Source: Rathayibacter sp. VKM Ac-2857
Lineage (GTDB): Bacteria; Actinomycetota; Actinomycetes; Actinomycetales; Microbacteriaceae
Assembly (NCBI RefSeq): GCF_013205025.1
Contig: NZ_JABMLE010000002.1
Coordinates: 1,317,670 to 1,381,669 of the forward strand
Length of the DNA stretch: 64,000 nucleotides
Direction: 5' to 3'
Part shown: in pieces, positions 52,175-62,155 of the stretch
Layout of the letters: each line of letters begins with the position of its first letter
Numbering within the stretch: the stretch's first letter is position 1
Notes under the pieces: generated by a model
Told to the model about the DNA's origin: nothing
Databases searched by the model: none
The model's input: only the letters and a program-made list of their open reading frames with translations
Translations under genes and position numbers: made by a program

Positions 52175-53781
52175 GCGCCGCACTCCGAGACCTCTCCGTC
52201 GGCATCGACGTCGGCGGCACCAACACCGACGCCGTCGTGCTCGACGCCGACGGCGCCGTGACCGCCTGGACCAAGCAGGCCACCACCGAGGACGTCACCG
52301 GCGGCATCCGCGCCGCGCTCTCCGCGGTGCTCGGCGAGCTGGGCGCCGACCGCGACCGCGTCTCGCGCGTCATGCTCGGCACCACCCACGCCACCAACGC
52401 GATCGTCCGCCGCCGCGACCTCGGCCGCGTCGCCGTGATCCGCCTCGGCGCCCCCGCCTCGACCGAGTTCCCTTCGCTCTCCGGCTGGCCCGCCGACCTC
52501 CGCGACACCGTGCTCGCCGGCAGCCTGCTCGCCGGCGGCGGCCACCTGATCGACGGCTACCCGATCTCGCCGCTCGACGTCGACGGCATCCGCCGCTTCC
52601 TCGACTCGCTCGACGGCCGCTTCGACGCGGTCGCCGTCTGCGGGATCTTCAGCCCCTCCTTCCCGGAGCAGGAGCTCGAGGTCGCCGCGCTCGTCGCCGA
52701 CCACGTCGGCGTCGACCTGCCCGTCTCGCTCAGCCACGAGATCGGCGCGCTCGGCCTGCTCGAGCGCGAGAACGCGACCGTGCTCAACGCCGCGCTGCAC
52801 GGCATCGCCCGCGACGTCACGCAGGGCCTGCTCACCGTGGTGGACGAGGAGCGCCTCGACGCGGCCACCTTCTTCGCCCAGAACGACGGCACGCTGATGG
52901 CCGTCGAGTACGCGGCCCGCTACCCCGTGCTCACGATCGGCTCCGGGCCGGCCAACTCGATCCGCGGCGCCGCGTTCCTCTCCGGCGCCGACGACGCGAT
53001 CATCATCGACATCGGCGGCACCACCAGCGACCTCGGCGTGCTCGTCGACCGCTTCCCCCGCGAGTCGACCCTGCCGCGCGAGATCGGCGGCGTCCGCACC
53101 AACTTCCGGATGCCCGACATCCTCAGCGTCGGGATCGGCGGCGGCACGATCGTCGACACGGCCACCGGCGTGCCGACCACCGACTCGGTCGGCTACCGCA
53201 TCGCCCAGGAGGGCCTGCTCTTCGGCGGGTCAACCGCCACCCTCACCGACGCGGCCGCGATGCAGCTGCCCGGGATGATCCCCGGCAGGGCCCTCCCCGC
53301 GCTCGACCGCGCCACCCGCTCCGGCCTCGGCAACGCCCTCGCCGTCGCGCAGGACCGGATCGAGTCGGCCGTCGAGCGGATGTCGCTCGGCCGCGTCGGC
53401 CTGCCGCTCGTGGTCGTCGGCGGCGGCGGCTTCCTGGTGCCCGACCACGTGCACGGCGCGAGCGAGGTGCTCCGCCCCGACCGCGGCAACGTGGCCAACG
53501 CCGTCGGCGCCGCGATCGCCCTGGCCGGCGGCCGCGCCGACCAGGTGTGCGACCACGTCGACCGCGCCGCCGCGATCGAGGCGGCCGGCCGGATCGCGAT
53601 CGAGCGCGCGATCCAGGCGGGCGCCGATCCGCGCCTCGTCGAGATCGTCGACGTGCTCGAGACGCCGCTGTCCTACTCGGCCAGCGCGTCACTCAAAGTC
53701 TCCGTGAAGGCCGCGGGCCCGCTGGCCCTGATCGGGAGTCCTGCACCACTCGCCCTGCATTCCCCGAAGGACGCATCATGA
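52171..53781 (+). CDS. Hydantoinase/oxoprolinase-family protein (HyuA-like)
   Basis: 536 residues, ATP-dependent ring-amide hydrolase family. LSVGIDVGGTNTDAVVLD and MLGTTHATNAIVRR form the first phosphate-binding region, IIDIGGTTSDLGVL the second, and LVVVGGGGFLVPD the third, as in the actin-like ATPase fold. Partner of the DUF917 protein. Only the A-type subunit is present; no HyuB gene is seen. The upstream open frame is not part of it; the ATG at 52171 overlaps the DUF917 stop. Confidence 0.9.
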   Translation: MSAALRDLSVGIDVGGTNTDAVVLDADGAVTAWTKQATTEDVTGGIRAALSAVLGELGADRDRVSRVMLGTTHATNAIVRRRDLGRVAVIRLGAPASTEFPSLSGWPADLRDTVLAGSLLAGGGHLIDGYPISPLDVDGIRRFLDSLDGRFDAVAVCGIFSPSFPEQELEVAALVADHVGVDLPVSLSHEIGALGLLERENATVLNAALHGIARDVTQGLLTVVDEERLDAATFFAQNDGTLMAVEYAARYPVLTIGSGPANSIRGAAFLSGADDAIIIDIGGTTSDLGVLVDRFPRESTLPREIGGVRTNFRMPDILSVGIGGGTIVDTATGVPTTDSVGYRIAQEGLLFGGSTATLTDAAAMQLPGMIPGRALPALDRATRSGLGNALAVAQDRIESAVERMSLGRVGLPLVVVGGGGFLVPDHVHGASEVLRPDRGNVANAVGAAIALAGGRADQVCDHVDRAAAIEAAGRIAIERAIQAGADPRLVEIVDVLETPLSYSASASLKVSVKAAGPLALIGSPAPLALHSPKDAS

Positions 53782-55385
53782 CCCGTTCTCCCCGCACCAC
53801 AGCGCTCCGAGTCCCGGCCGTCGCCGCGGGCTCGCTGGTGGCGCTGCTCGCCCTGAGCGCCTGCTCGGCCCCGGCCGGCGGCTCCGCGGCCGGCGCCGAC
53901 CCCGTCTCGGGCGGCACCTTCTCCCTCGCCGTCAACGACGACCCGGGCAGCCTCAACCCGTTCACCGGCGTCTCGCTCGTGCAGCGCGCGATGGTGACGT
54001 TCGGCTACGACTCCCTCGCCTACACGACCCCCGAGGGCGAGGTCGTGCCCTTCCTCGCCGAGAGCTGGGAGTCGACGCCCACCTCGATCTCGTACACGCT
54101 GAAGGACGGCATCACCTGCGCCGACGGCACCCCCTTCACCGCCGAGACGGCCGCGGCGAACTTCGCCTACCAGGCGAACGCCGACAACGGCACGTTCTGG
54201 TTCGGCTCCAGCGTCACCGCCGACATGACGGCGACCGCGGAGGGGAACGTCGTCACCGTCACCTCGACGGCGAACAACCCGTTCCTGCTCCAGGGCACCG
54301 GCAGCATCGAGATGGTCTGCCAGGCCGGCCTCGACGACCCGTCGACCCTGACCGACACCACCAACGGCACCGCGCTCTACGCGCTGACCGCGTCGAACCC
54401 CGGCTCCGACTACACCTACACGAAGCGCGACGGCTACACCTGGGGCCCGGACGACGTCACCAGCGACACCGAGGGCCTGCCCGACGAGATCGAGGCGCGG
54501 GTGATCACCGACGAGGCGACCGCCGCGAACCTGCTGATCTCGGGCGAGCTGAACGCCGCCTCCGTCATCGGCGCCGACCGGCAGCGCCTCGACGCCGCCG
54601 GCCTCGACACCGAGGGCGTCCTCAACCCGATCGGCGAGATGCTCTTCAACGAGCGCGCCGACCGCCCCACCGCCGACGTCCGCGTCCGCCAGGCGCTGAC
54701 CCTCTCGCTCGACCGCGACGCCGTGGGCGAGCTGGTCACCGACGGCAACGCGCTCGAGTCGGTCTCGCTGGTCAACCAGATCCCGCTGACCTGCGTCGCC
54801 GGCGGCCCGGAGTGGACGCTCCCGGACACCGACATCGAGGCCGCGGGCAAGCTGCTCGACGAGGCCGGCTACCCGCTCGGCTCCGACGGACTGCGCGCGA
54901 AGGACGGCGAGCCGCTCACCATCCGCTTCCTCTACGACGCCGGAACGCCCTCGCACGGCGCCGCCGCCGAGGAGGTCCAGCAGGAGTGGAACGAGCTCGG
55001 CATCACGACCGACCTGGTCTCCGAGGACTCGGCCGGCTGGTCGACCGACCTCTACCAGAGCTACGACTGGGACACCGGCTTCATCCAGCTCGCCCCCTCG
55101 AGCCCCGTGGTGCTGAGCCTGTTCTTCCTCGGTGAGACGAGCGAGAACGGCGGCTACAACTTCATGGGCGTCTCGAACCCGGAGTACAACGCCCTCGCGA
55201 CGCAGGCGCTCAGCGCCGGCACCGCCGACGAGGCCTGCGGCATCTGGAAGCAGGCCGAGGCCGAGCTGATCGAGCGGGTCGACGTCTTCCCGCTCGCCGA
55301 GACGGAGTCGCCGATGTACGTCAAGGGCGCGACCCTCGAGCGTCCCGGCACCGTCGCTCCCACCACGATCCGGATGCAGGGCTGA
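53778..55385 (+). CDS. Dipeptide-type ABC transporter, substrate-binding lipoprotein (SBP family 5)
   Basis: 535 residues. Hydrophobic leader and lipobox ALSAC with Cys29. The mature protein begins GGTFSLAVNDDPGSLNPFTG, the family 5 opening, and later has FNERADRPTADVRVRQALTLSLDRDAV, the conserved hinge block. It binds a peptide, opine or other bulky solute. ATG overlapping the upstream stop, with GAAGGA upstream. Confidence 0.92.
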   Translation: MTRSPRTTALRVPAVAAGSLVALLALSACSAPAGGSAAGADPVSGGTFSLAVNDDPGSLNPFTGVSLVQRAMVTFGYDSLAYTTPEGEVVPFLAESWESTPTSISYTLKDGITCADGTPFTAETAAANFAYQANADNGTFWFGSSVTADMTATAEGNVVTVTSTANNPFLLQGTGSIEMVCQAGLDDPSTLTDTTNGTALYALTASNPGSDYTYTKRDGYTWGPDDVTSDTEGLPDEIEARVITDEATAANLLISGELNAASVIGADRQRLDAAGLDTEGVLNPIGEMLFNERADRPTADVRVRQALTLSLDRDAVGELVTDGNALESVSLVNQIPLTCVAGGPEWTLPDTDIEAAGKLLDEAGYPLGSDGLRAKDGEPLTIRFLYDAGTPSHGAAAEEVQQEWNELGITTDLVSEDSAGWSTDLYQSYDWDTGFIQLAPSSPVVLSLFFLGETSENGGYNFMGVSNPEYNALATQALSAGTADEACGIWKQAEAELIERVDVFPLAETESPMYVKGATLERPGTVAPTTIRMQG

Positions 55386-55387
55386 CC

Positions 55388-56440
55388 ATGACGATCCCCT
55401 CGGTGCGACCCACGGCCCCGGCGTCCCCGGCCGCCCCGCCGACCGCGCCCGCGGCCGGTCCGCGCCGGGGGGATCGTCTGCTCGGCGTGGTCGGATCCCC
55501 GCGCCTCGCCTTCCTGCTCAAGCGGTTCGCCCGCGCGGCGGTCTCGCTGGTGATCGTGCTGATCGCCTCCTTCTTCATGGTCCACTTCGTGCCGGGCGAC
55601 CCGGTGCGCGCGGCGCTGGGCCCGACGGCGCCGGCCGAGACCGTGGCGGTGCTGCGGAGCACCCTCGGCCTCGACCTGCCGATCGGCCAGCAGTTCGCGA
55701 ACTACCTCGGCGGGCTGCTCCGCGGCGATCTCGGCACCTCGATCAGCACGCAGCGCCCGGTCGGCACGACGCTCGCCGAGCGGCTGCCCGCGACGCTGAT
55801 GCTCTCGGTCGTCTCCTTCGCGGTCGCCGCGCTCGGCGCGTTCCCGATCGGCGTCGCCACGGCCGTCTCGGCCCGCGCCGGCCGGCACCGCACGCTCGAC
55901 CTCGGCGTCTCGGGACTGCTCGGCGTCGTGATCGCGATCCCGAACTTCCTGCTCGCGGTCGTGCTGATCTGGCTGTTCAGCATCGTCGTGCCGCTCGCGC
56001 CGTCCGCGGGCTGGGGCGGCCCGGAGTACGCGGTGCTGCCGGTGCTCGCCCTCGCGATCGGCCCGCTCGCCTACCTCGCGCGCATCGTGCACGTCGAGAT
56101 GGTGCGGGTGCTGGAGGCGCCCTACCTCACCACCGCGCGCAGCAAGCGGCTGCCGGGGCACCTGCTCTACCTCCGCCACGCGCTGCCCAACATCGTCACG
56201 GCGACGCTGACCGCGGGGGGAGTCGTGCTCACCGGCCTCGTCGCCGGCACGGTCCTGATCGAGACGGTCTTCGTCATCCCGGGCATCGGATCCACGATCG
56301 TCTCGTCGATCACCACCAAGGACTACCCGCTGATCCAGGGCATCGTGCTGATGTACGCCGTCCTGGTCCTCGCCGCCAACCTCGTCATCGACCTGCTGCT
56401 CGCCGCGCTCGACCCGCGGTCGGCCATCGCGGAGGCCTGA
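55388..56440 (+). CDS. Dipeptide-type ABC transporter permease (DppB-like)
   Basis: 350 residues. About 45 residues of Pro/Ala-rich N-terminus precede six helices. FFMVHFVPGDPVRAALGP and LDLPIGQQFANYLGGLLRGDLGTSIS are DppB landmarks, and ARSKRLPGHLLYLRHALPN is the EAA loop. It pairs with the permease half of the next protein. Confidence 0.92.
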   Translation: MTIPSVRPTAPASPAAPPTAPAAGPRRGDRLLGVVGSPRLAFLLKRFARAAVSLVIVLIASFFMVHFVPGDPVRAALGPTAPAETVAVLRSTLGLDLPIGQQFANYLGGLLRGDLGTSISTQRPVGTTLAERLPATLMLSVVSFAVAALGAFPIGVATAVSARAGRHRTLDLGVSGLLGVVIAIPNFLLAVVLIWLFSIVVPLAPSAGWGGPEYAVLPVLALAIGPLAYLARIVHVEMVRVLEAPYLTTARSKRLPGHLLYLRHALPNIVTATLTAGGVVLTGLVAGTVLIETVFVIPGIGSTIVSSITTKDYPLIQGIVLMYAVLVLAANLVIDLLLAALDPRSAIAEA

Positions 56441-56443
56441 GCC

Positions 56444-58255
56444 ATGAGCACTGCATCCCGTTCCCCCCGCCCGTCACTCGCCCACCGGCTCCCGGAGTCG
56501 CTGCGCACCCCGCAGGGCGTCGCCGCCGCCGTGGGCCTCGTCCTGGTCGTCCTCGCGACGATCCTCGGCCCGATCCTCTTCGGCGACCTCGCCACCGAGC
56601 GCTCGATCGCCGACCGCCAGCAGGGCGTGAGCCTCGCGCACCCCTTCGGCACCGACGACCTCGGCCGCGACCTCTTCGCCCGCGTCGTGGTCGCCACCCG
56701 CGTCTCCGTGCTGCTCACCCTCGGCGCGACCGGCATCTCGGTCGTCGGCGGCGTGCTGCTCGGCGTCGTCGCGGTGCTGCTGCCCCGACTGCTGCAGCGG
56801 CTGATCGCGGGCCTCATCGACATCCTGCTGTCCTTCCCCTGGCTGCTGCTCGCGCTGTTCTTCTCGGTGATCTGGGGCACGACCGCGGTCGGCGCGATGC
56901 TCGCGGTCGGCTTCGCCGGCATCCCGGTCTTCGCGCGGCTCACCAGCACGCTCGCGGCCTCGGTGTCGTCCAGCGACTACGTGCGCGCCGCCGGGATGCT
57001 CGGCAGCCGCCCGCTGCGGACGACCGCCCGCCATGTGGTGCCGAACATCCTGCCGCCGCTGCTGGTCAACTCGGCCGCGCACGCCTCCGTCACGCTGCTC
57101 TCCTTCGCCGCGCTGTCCTTCCTCGGCCTCGGCGTCCAGGCGCCCGAGTACGACTGGGGCCGGCTGCTCAACGAGGGCGCGAAGCGGATCTACGTGGATC
57201 CGATGGCCGCGATCGGCCCCGGCATCGCCGTGGTGCTGGTGGGCGTCGTCTTCGCGCTGCTCGGCGAGGTCTTCAGCGAGTCGTCCTCGCGCCGCCGCCC
57301 GGTGAAGGCCGTCCGGCGCCGGCGCTCGGACGAGGTCGTCGCCGCGGTCACCGACGCGATGCCCGTCGTCGAGATGTCCGGGCTGCGCGTGGCGTTCCCC
57401 GGCCGCGACGGCGCGATGACCGAGCGCGTGCACGGCGTCGACCTGACGATCCTGCCCGGCGAGACGGTCGGCATCGTCGGCGAGAGCGGCTCGGGCAAGT
57501 CGGTCACGGCGAGCGCCGTCGCCGGGCTGCTCGGCCCCGACGCGCTGGTCACCAGCGAGCAGCTCGTCTTCCGCGGCATCGACATGACCGCGGTGCCCAA
57601 CGCCGCCGAGCGCCGGCGCCTCGGTCTCGAGCAGGCGATGATCTTCCAGGACCCGCTGACCTCGCTCAATCCGGCGCTCACCATCGGCCGCCAGCTGCGC
57701 GAGGCGAGCGAGGTGCACGCCCGCACCCCGCGCGCCGAGTCGCTGCGCCGCGCGATCGACAAGCTGAACCTGGTGCGCATCCCGGACGCCGAGAAGCGGG
57801 TCGGCCAGCTGCCGCACGAGTTCTCCGGCGGCATGCGGCAGCGGGCGATGATCGCGATGGGCCTGATGGGCACCCCGCGGCTGCTGATCGCCGACGAGCC
57901 GACCACCGCGCTCGACGTCACGGTGCAGCGGCAGGTGATGCAGGCGCTGCGCGAGGCGCAGGACGCGACCGGCGCGGCGATCCTCTTCATCTCGCACGAC
58001 ATCGCGCTGGTCAGCGGCTTCTGCGACCGGATCGTCGTGATGCGCGACGGCCGCGTGGTCGAGGAGATCGCCGCCGCCCGCCTCGACGAGGCGCAGCACC
58101 CCTACACGCGCGGGCTGATCGCCTGCGTGCCCGACATGGCGACCGACCGGAGCACGCTGCTCCCGGTGATCGCGGCGCTCGACGAGGAGCCGCCTTCCGC
58201 GGACCGGACCGCCCACCACGAGCCCGCCCACGACCAGGAGGCACTGACCGCATGA
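56444..58255 (+). CDS. Fused dipeptide ABC transporter permease-ATPase (DppC-DppD)
   Basis: 603 residues. Residues 1-~290 form a DppC-type permease with [17 protein letters not shown], the EAA loop [18 protein letters not shown] and [18 protein letters not shown]. From ~305 a full ATPase domain follows: Walker [11 protein letters not shown]-loop [11 protein letters not shown], signature FSGGMRQR, Walker [14 protein letters not shown] and switch His in [10 protein letters not shown]. The two functions are usually separate genes; the fusion fixes one ATPase to one permease. Its stop overlaps the DppF start. Confidence 0.92.
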   Translation: MSTASRSPRPSLAHRLPESLRTPQGVAAAVGLVLVVLATILGPILFGDLATERSIADRQQGVSLAHPFGTDDLGRDLFARVVVATRVSVLLTLGATGISVVGGVLLGVVAVLLPRLLQRLIAGLIDILLSFPWLLLALFFSVIWGTTAVGAMLAVGFAGIPVFARLTSTLAASVSSSDYVRAAGMLGSRPLRTTARHVVPNILPPLLVNSAAHASVTLLSFAALSFLGLGVQAPEYDWGRLLNEGAKRIYVDPMAAIGPGIAVVLVGVVFALLGEVFSESSSRRRPVKAVRRRRSDEVVAAVTDAMPVVEMSGLRVAFPGRDGAMTERVHGVDLTILPGETVGIVGESGSGKSVTASAVAGLLGPDALVTSEQLVFRGIDMTAVPNAAERRRLGLEQAMIFQDPLTSLNPALTIGRQLREASEVHARTPRAESLRRAIDKLNLVRIPDAEKRVGQLPHEFSGGMRQRAMIAMGLMGTPRLLIADEPTTALDVTVQRQVMQALREAQDATGAAILFISHDIALVSGFCDRIVVMRDGRVVEEIAAARLDEAQHPYTRGLIACVPDMATDRSTLLPVIAALDEEPPSADRTAHHEPAHDQEALTA

Positions 58256-59040
58256 GCGAGCTGCGCTACGAGGCGGTGACCGTGCGCTTCGGCCACGGCC
58301 GCTCGGCGACCACGGCCGTCGACGCTGTGGATCTCACGGTCCGCCCCGGCACCACGCACGGGCTGGTCGGCGAGTCCGGCTCCGGCAAGTCGACGGTGGC
58401 CCGGGTCGCGGTCGGGCTCACCCCGCTGCACTCCGGCCGGATCCTGCTCGACGGCGTCGACATCACCAGCCGCGAACCGTCCGCCCGGGCCGCGCGCCGC
58501 CGGGTGCAGATGGTGTTCCAGGATCCGCTGTCCGCGCTCGACCCGCGGATGAGCGTCGGCGCCTCGATCGCCGAGGGCCTGCTCGCGACCGGCCGCCGGC
58601 ACTCCGGCGCCGCGCGCGACGATCGCGTCCGCGAGCTGCTCGACCTGGTGCACATCGACCCGGCGCGCGCCGACGACCGCCCGACCGCCTTCTCCGGCGG
58701 GCAGCGCCAGCGGATCACGATCGCCCGGGCGCTGGCCGCCGAGCCGCAGGTGCTGATCGCCGACGAGATCACCTCGGCGCTCGACGTCTCGGTGCAGGGC
58801 GTGGTGCTCAACCTCCTCCGGGAGCTGCAGCAGAGACTCGAGCTGACCATGCTCTTCATCTCGCACAATCTCGCCGTCGTCCGCTACGTCAGCGACGAGG
58901 TCTCGGTGATGCGCGGCGGGCGCCTCGTCGAGCACGGCACGACCGACGCCGTCCTGTCGGATCCCGCCGACCCGTACACGAGGCAGCTGCTCCGGGCCGT
59001 GCCCGTGATGGGCCGGCCTCTCGACCTGGAGGACGCATGA
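58252..59040 (+). CDS. Dipeptide-type ABC transporter ATP-binding protein (DppF-like)
   Basis: 262 residues. Walker [26 protein letters not shown], signature FSGGQRQR, Walker [14 protein letters not shown] and switch His in [11 protein letters not shown], ending with the oligopeptide C-terminal extension ([12 protein letters not shown]). In Walker B the usual Pro after Glu is replaced by Ile, and the catalytic Glu is kept. Overlaps the genes on both sides by four bases. Confidence 0.92.
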   Translation: MSELRYEAVTVRFGHGRSATTAVDAVDLTVRPGTTHGLVGESGSGKSTVARVAVGLTPLHSGRILLDGVDITSREPSARAARRRVQMVFQDPLSALDPRMSVGASIAEGLLATGRRHSGAARDDRVRELLDLVHIDPARADDRPTAFSGGQRQRITIARALAAEPQVLIADEITSALDVSVQGVVLNLLRELQQRLELTMLFISHNLAVVRYVSDEVSVMRGGRLVEHGTTDAVLSDPADPYTRQLLRAVPVMGRPLDLEDA

Positions 59041-60515
59041 CCGAGCTCCTGATCCGCTCCGCTCTCCTCGCGGGGCAGGACGCCCCCGCCGACCTGCTGC
59101 TGCGCGACGGCCTGATCGCCGCGATCGCTCCGGCAGGCACGCTGCCGGGCGATGCCGAGACCCTCGACGCCGACGGCCGCTTCGTCGCGCCCGGCTTCTG
59201 GGACGCGCACGTGCACTTCACCCAGTGGGTGGTGCGGAGGCAGCGGGTCGACCTCGCCCCCGCGGCGAGCGCCGCCGAGGCCGTGGCGATCATGCGCGCG
59301 GCGCTGCCGGTGCGCGAGGACGCCGTGCTGATCGGCTACGGCTTCCGCGACGGCCTCTGGACGGATGCACCGACCCGCGCCGCCCTCGACGCGATCGCGC
59401 CCGACCGCCCGCTCGTCCTGATCAGCGGCGACCTGCACTGCGGCTGGCTGAACAGCGCGGCCGGGCGGCGCTTCGGCCTGTCGATCCCGGAGGACGGGGT
59501 GCTGCGCGAGACGGAGTGGATCGGCACGCTCGACCTGATCGACGCGGTCGGGCTGCCGACGTCCACCGCCTACCGGGAGACCGCCGAGGCCGCCGCGGCC
59601 CGCGGGGTCGTCGGCATCGTCGAGTTCGAGAACGCCGACAACTCCCGCGCCTGGCCGGCCCGCATCGCGGAGGGCGTCACGTCCCTGCGCGTCGAGACCT
59701 CGGTCTGGCCCGACCGGCTCGACGACGCGATCGCCCGCGGGCTGCGCACCGGCGACGCGCTCGATCCGGCCGGCCTCGCCCGGATGGGCCGCCTCAAGAT
59801 CGTCGTCGACGGCTCGCTGAACACCCGCACCGCCTGGTGCTGGGACCCGTACCCCGGCATGGCCGCCGACCACCCGCACCCGTGCGGCGTGCTGAGCGTC
59901 GCGCCCGAGGAGGTGGAGGGCCTGCTGGTCCGCGCCCGCGACGCCGGCATCCTCCCGGCCGTGCACGCCATCGGCGACCGCGCGAACGCCGCGGTGCTCG
60001 ACGTCTTCGAGCGGCTCGGCCTCGCCGGCACGATCGAGCACGCCCAGCTCGTCGCGGCGGAGGACTTCGCCCGCTTCGGCCGCCTCGGCCTCGTCGCGAG
60101 CGTGCAGCCGGAACACGCGATGGACGACCGCGACGTCGCCGACCACCACTGGGCCGGCCGCACCGACCGCTCGTTCGCCTTCGCCTCGCTGCACGCGGCC
60201 GGAGCGACGCTCGCCCTCGGCTCGGACGCCCCGGTCGCCCCGCTCGACCCGTGGATCTCGCTGGCCGCCGCCGTCAGCCGCCGCCGCGACGGCCGCGAGG
60301 CCTGGCACCCGGCCGAGCGGCTGCCCTTCGACGTCGCGCTCGCGGCGAGCACCCGCGGGGCGACGGTCGCCGTGGGAGCCGCGGCCGACCTCGTGCTGCT
60401 CGACCGCGATCCGGCGACCGCCGACGACGACGACGGCCTCGACACCGACGCGCTGCGCACCACCCCGGTCGCCGCGACGCTGCTCGGCGGCCGGCCCACC
60501 TGGTCCACGCTCTGA
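59037..60515 (+). CDS. Amidohydrolase family protein (Amidohydro_3, YtcJ-like)
   Basis: 492 residues. Metal-binding HxH in [15 protein letters not shown], a conserved His-bearing [16 protein letters not shown], and a C-terminal [14 protein letters not shown] with the metal-ligand Asp. Members hydrolyse amide or imide bonds in small molecules. ATG overlapping the ABC ATPase stop, so imported compound and hydrolase are co-produced. 124 bp with repeated motifs follow before the next gene. Confidence 0.88.
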   Translation: MTELLIRSALLAGQDAPADLLLRDGLIAAIAPAGTLPGDAETLDADGRFVAPGFWDAHVHFTQWVVRRQRVDLAPAASAAEAVAIMRAALPVREDAVLIGYGFRDGLWTDAPTRAALDAIAPDRPLVLISGDLHCGWLNSAAGRRFGLSIPEDGVLRETEWIGTLDLIDAVGLPTSTAYRETAEAAAARGVVGIVEFENADNSRAWPARIAEGVTSLRVETSVWPDRLDDAIARGLRTGDALDPAGLARMGRLKIVVDGSLNTRTAWCWDPYPGMAADHPHPCGVLSVAPEEVEGLLVRARDAGILPAVHAIGDRANAAVLDVFERLGLAGTIEHAQLVAAEDFARFGRLGLVASVQPEHAMDDRDVADHHWAGRTDRSFAFASLHAAGATLALGSDAPVAPLDPWISLAAAVSRRRDGREAWHPAERLPFDVALAASTRGATVAVGAAADLVLLDRDPATADDDDGLDTDALRTTPVAATLLGGRPTWSTL

Positions 60516-60522
60516 CGGGCTC

Positions 60523-60594
60523 TCCTCCACAGGCCGTGCAGGCGGCCCGTTCTCCACAGGCTGCCTCTCCTCCACAGGCCGCCCGTTCTCCACA
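60523..60594 (+). repeat. Four copies of a CTCCACAGGC motif in an intergenic gap
   Basis: CTCCACAGGC occurs four times, preceded by TC (60523), TT (60550), TC (60568) and TT (60586), spacing 27, 18 and 18 bp. TTCTCCACA at 60550 and 60586 is one base away from the DnaA-box consensus TTATCCACA. The copies also lie in two longer tandem halves with GCCCG between. They fill the 124-bp gap between the amidohydrolase and the alpha/beta hydrolase genes. Confidence 0.6.
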
Positions 60595-60639
60595 GGCCCT
60601 CCCTCCTCCTCCGCACCTCCCCGACAGGACCCTCCCGCC

Positions 60640-61503
60640 ATGCCCCTGATCACCACCCCGGCCGGCGTCGCCGTGCACTACGAGACGACGGGCGACCCCG
60701 CCGGCCGCCCGCTCGTCCTGCTGCACGGCGGCGGCGCCCAGCTGATCGGCTGGGACGACCGCTTCTGCGAGCTGCTCGCCGAGCACGGCTTCTTCGTCGT
60801 CCGCACCGACAACCGCGACGTCGGCCTCTCCCAGGCGACCGGCGGCCCGGAGGACACCGCGGCCGGCTACGACCTCGCCGACATGGCGCTCGACGTCGTC
60901 GCCGTGCTCGACGAGCTCGGGATCGCGCGCGCGCACCTCACCGGCATGTCGATGGGCGGCTACATCGCCCAGCTGGTCGCGATCCTGCACCCGGAGCGAG
61001 TCGCGTCGCTCGGCCTGATGTCGACCTCGCTCAGCTCGGCGCCCGAGTTCCTGGTCGGCGAGCACAGCGGCGAGCCGCTCACCGAGGTCCCGGAGTCGCT
61101 CGACCGCGACGCCTACATCGCCCTGTTCATCGGCGGCCAGCGGCACTACCAGTCGCCCGGCTTCCCCTTCGACGAGGCGGCGAGCGCCGCCCTCGGCGCG
61201 CGCTACTACGACCGCGCCTACACGCCCACCGGGCTGATCCGGCAGTGGAACGCGCTGCTGCGCGGGCCGCTCGAGCGGCGGGAGGCGATGGCGAAGGTGA
61301 CCGTGCCGGTCGCGGTGATCCACGGCCGCGGTGATCAGAGCCTGCACTGGAGCGCGGCGCTCGAGACCGCGCGGATCCTGCCCCAGGCCGAGCTGCACCT
61401 CTACGAGGAGATGGGCCACGACATCCCCGTCGAGCTCTGGCCCGAATTCGCTGCGATCCTGGCTCGGACCGCCGCCCGCGCCGAGAGGACCGCCGATGCG
61501 TGA
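60640..61503 (+). CDS. Alpha/beta-fold hydrolase
   Basis: 287 residues. Oxyanion HGGGAQLIGWDDRF, nucleophile elbow GMSMGGYIAQL (Ser near 106), acid Asp in VIHGRGDQSLHW and catalytic His in EEMGHDIPVEL. Hydrolyses an ester, amide or lactone; resembles small soluble esterases. It ends with eight bases overlapping the PaiB-like gene. Confidence 0.9.
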   Translation: MPLITTPAGVAVHYETTGDPAGRPLVLLHGGGAQLIGWDDRFCELLAEHGFFVVRTDNRDVGLSQATGGPEDTAAGYDLADMALDVVAVLDELGIARAHLTGMSMGGYIAQLVAILHPERVASLGLMSTSLSSAPEFLVGEHSGEPLTEVPESLDRDAYIALFIGGQRHYQSPGFPFDEAASAALGARYYDRAYTPTGLIRQWNALLRGPLERREAMAKVTVPVAVIHGRGDQSLHWSAALETARILPQAELHLYEEMGHDIPVELWPEFAAILARTAARAERTADA

Positions 61504-62155
61504 GAACACCGAGTACGCGATGACCGACCCCGCCGAGATCCGCGCCCTGATCCGCGCGACGACCTGGGCGACGATGGTCAGCGCCACCGAGGCGGGCGTC
61601 GTCGTCTCGCACTACCCGTTCCTGCTGGAGGAGCCGCTCCCCGGCGCCGACCCCGACGAGCTCGTGCTGGTCAGCCACGTCGGCCGGCCCGACGAGCGCG
61701 CGCACCGGCTCGGCGAGTCCGAACTGGCCGTGGTCTTCCAGGGCCCGCACGGCTACGTCTCGCCCAGCTGGTACGGCGTGACGAAGGCGGTGCCGACCTG
61801 GAACTTCGCCGCCGTGCACGTCTGGGGCGTGCCCGAGCTGCTCAGCGACGCGGAGAACCTCGCCGTGCTCGAGCGGCTCGTCGACCACTTCGAGGACGAG
61901 CTGCCCGACCCGTTCCGCCTCCGGATCAGCGCCGAGAACGCGGCCTACGCCGAGCGGATCGTGCACGGCACGGTCGGCTTCCGCCTCCGCGTCACCCGCC
62001 TCGAGGCCAAGGAGAAGATGAGCCAGGACAAGCCGGCCGAGGTCGTCGACCGGGTCACGGCGGCGCTGGACGCGCCGGGGCCGTACCGGAACCCCGCCCT
62101 GGCCGAGCGGATGCGCCGCGTGCACGCCACTCTGCGGCCGGAGACTCCGCAGTGA
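61496..62155 (+). CDS. PaiB-like FMN-binding negative transcriptional regulator
   Basis: 219 residues. The split-barrel FMN-binding block shows TTWATMVSATEAGVVVSHYPFLLEE and the family's VFQGPHGYVSPSWYG and VPTWNFAAVHVWG, with a C-terminal VRVTRLEAKEKMSQDKPAEV typical of PaiB. Family members are annotated as regulators of protease and sporulation genes in Bacillus, but an enzymatic flavoprotein role is as likely here. Overlaps neighbours on both sides. Confidence 0.9.
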   Translation: MRENTEYAMTDPAEIRALIRATTWATMVSATEAGVVVSHYPFLLEEPLPGADPDELVLVSHVGRPDERAHRLGESELAVVFQGPHGYVSPSWYGVTKAVPTWNFAAVHVWGVPELLSDAENLAVLERLVDHFEDELPDPFRLRISAENAAYAERIVHGTVGFRLRVTRLEAKEKMSQDKPAEVVDRVTAALDAPGPYRNPALAERMRRVHATLRPETPQ

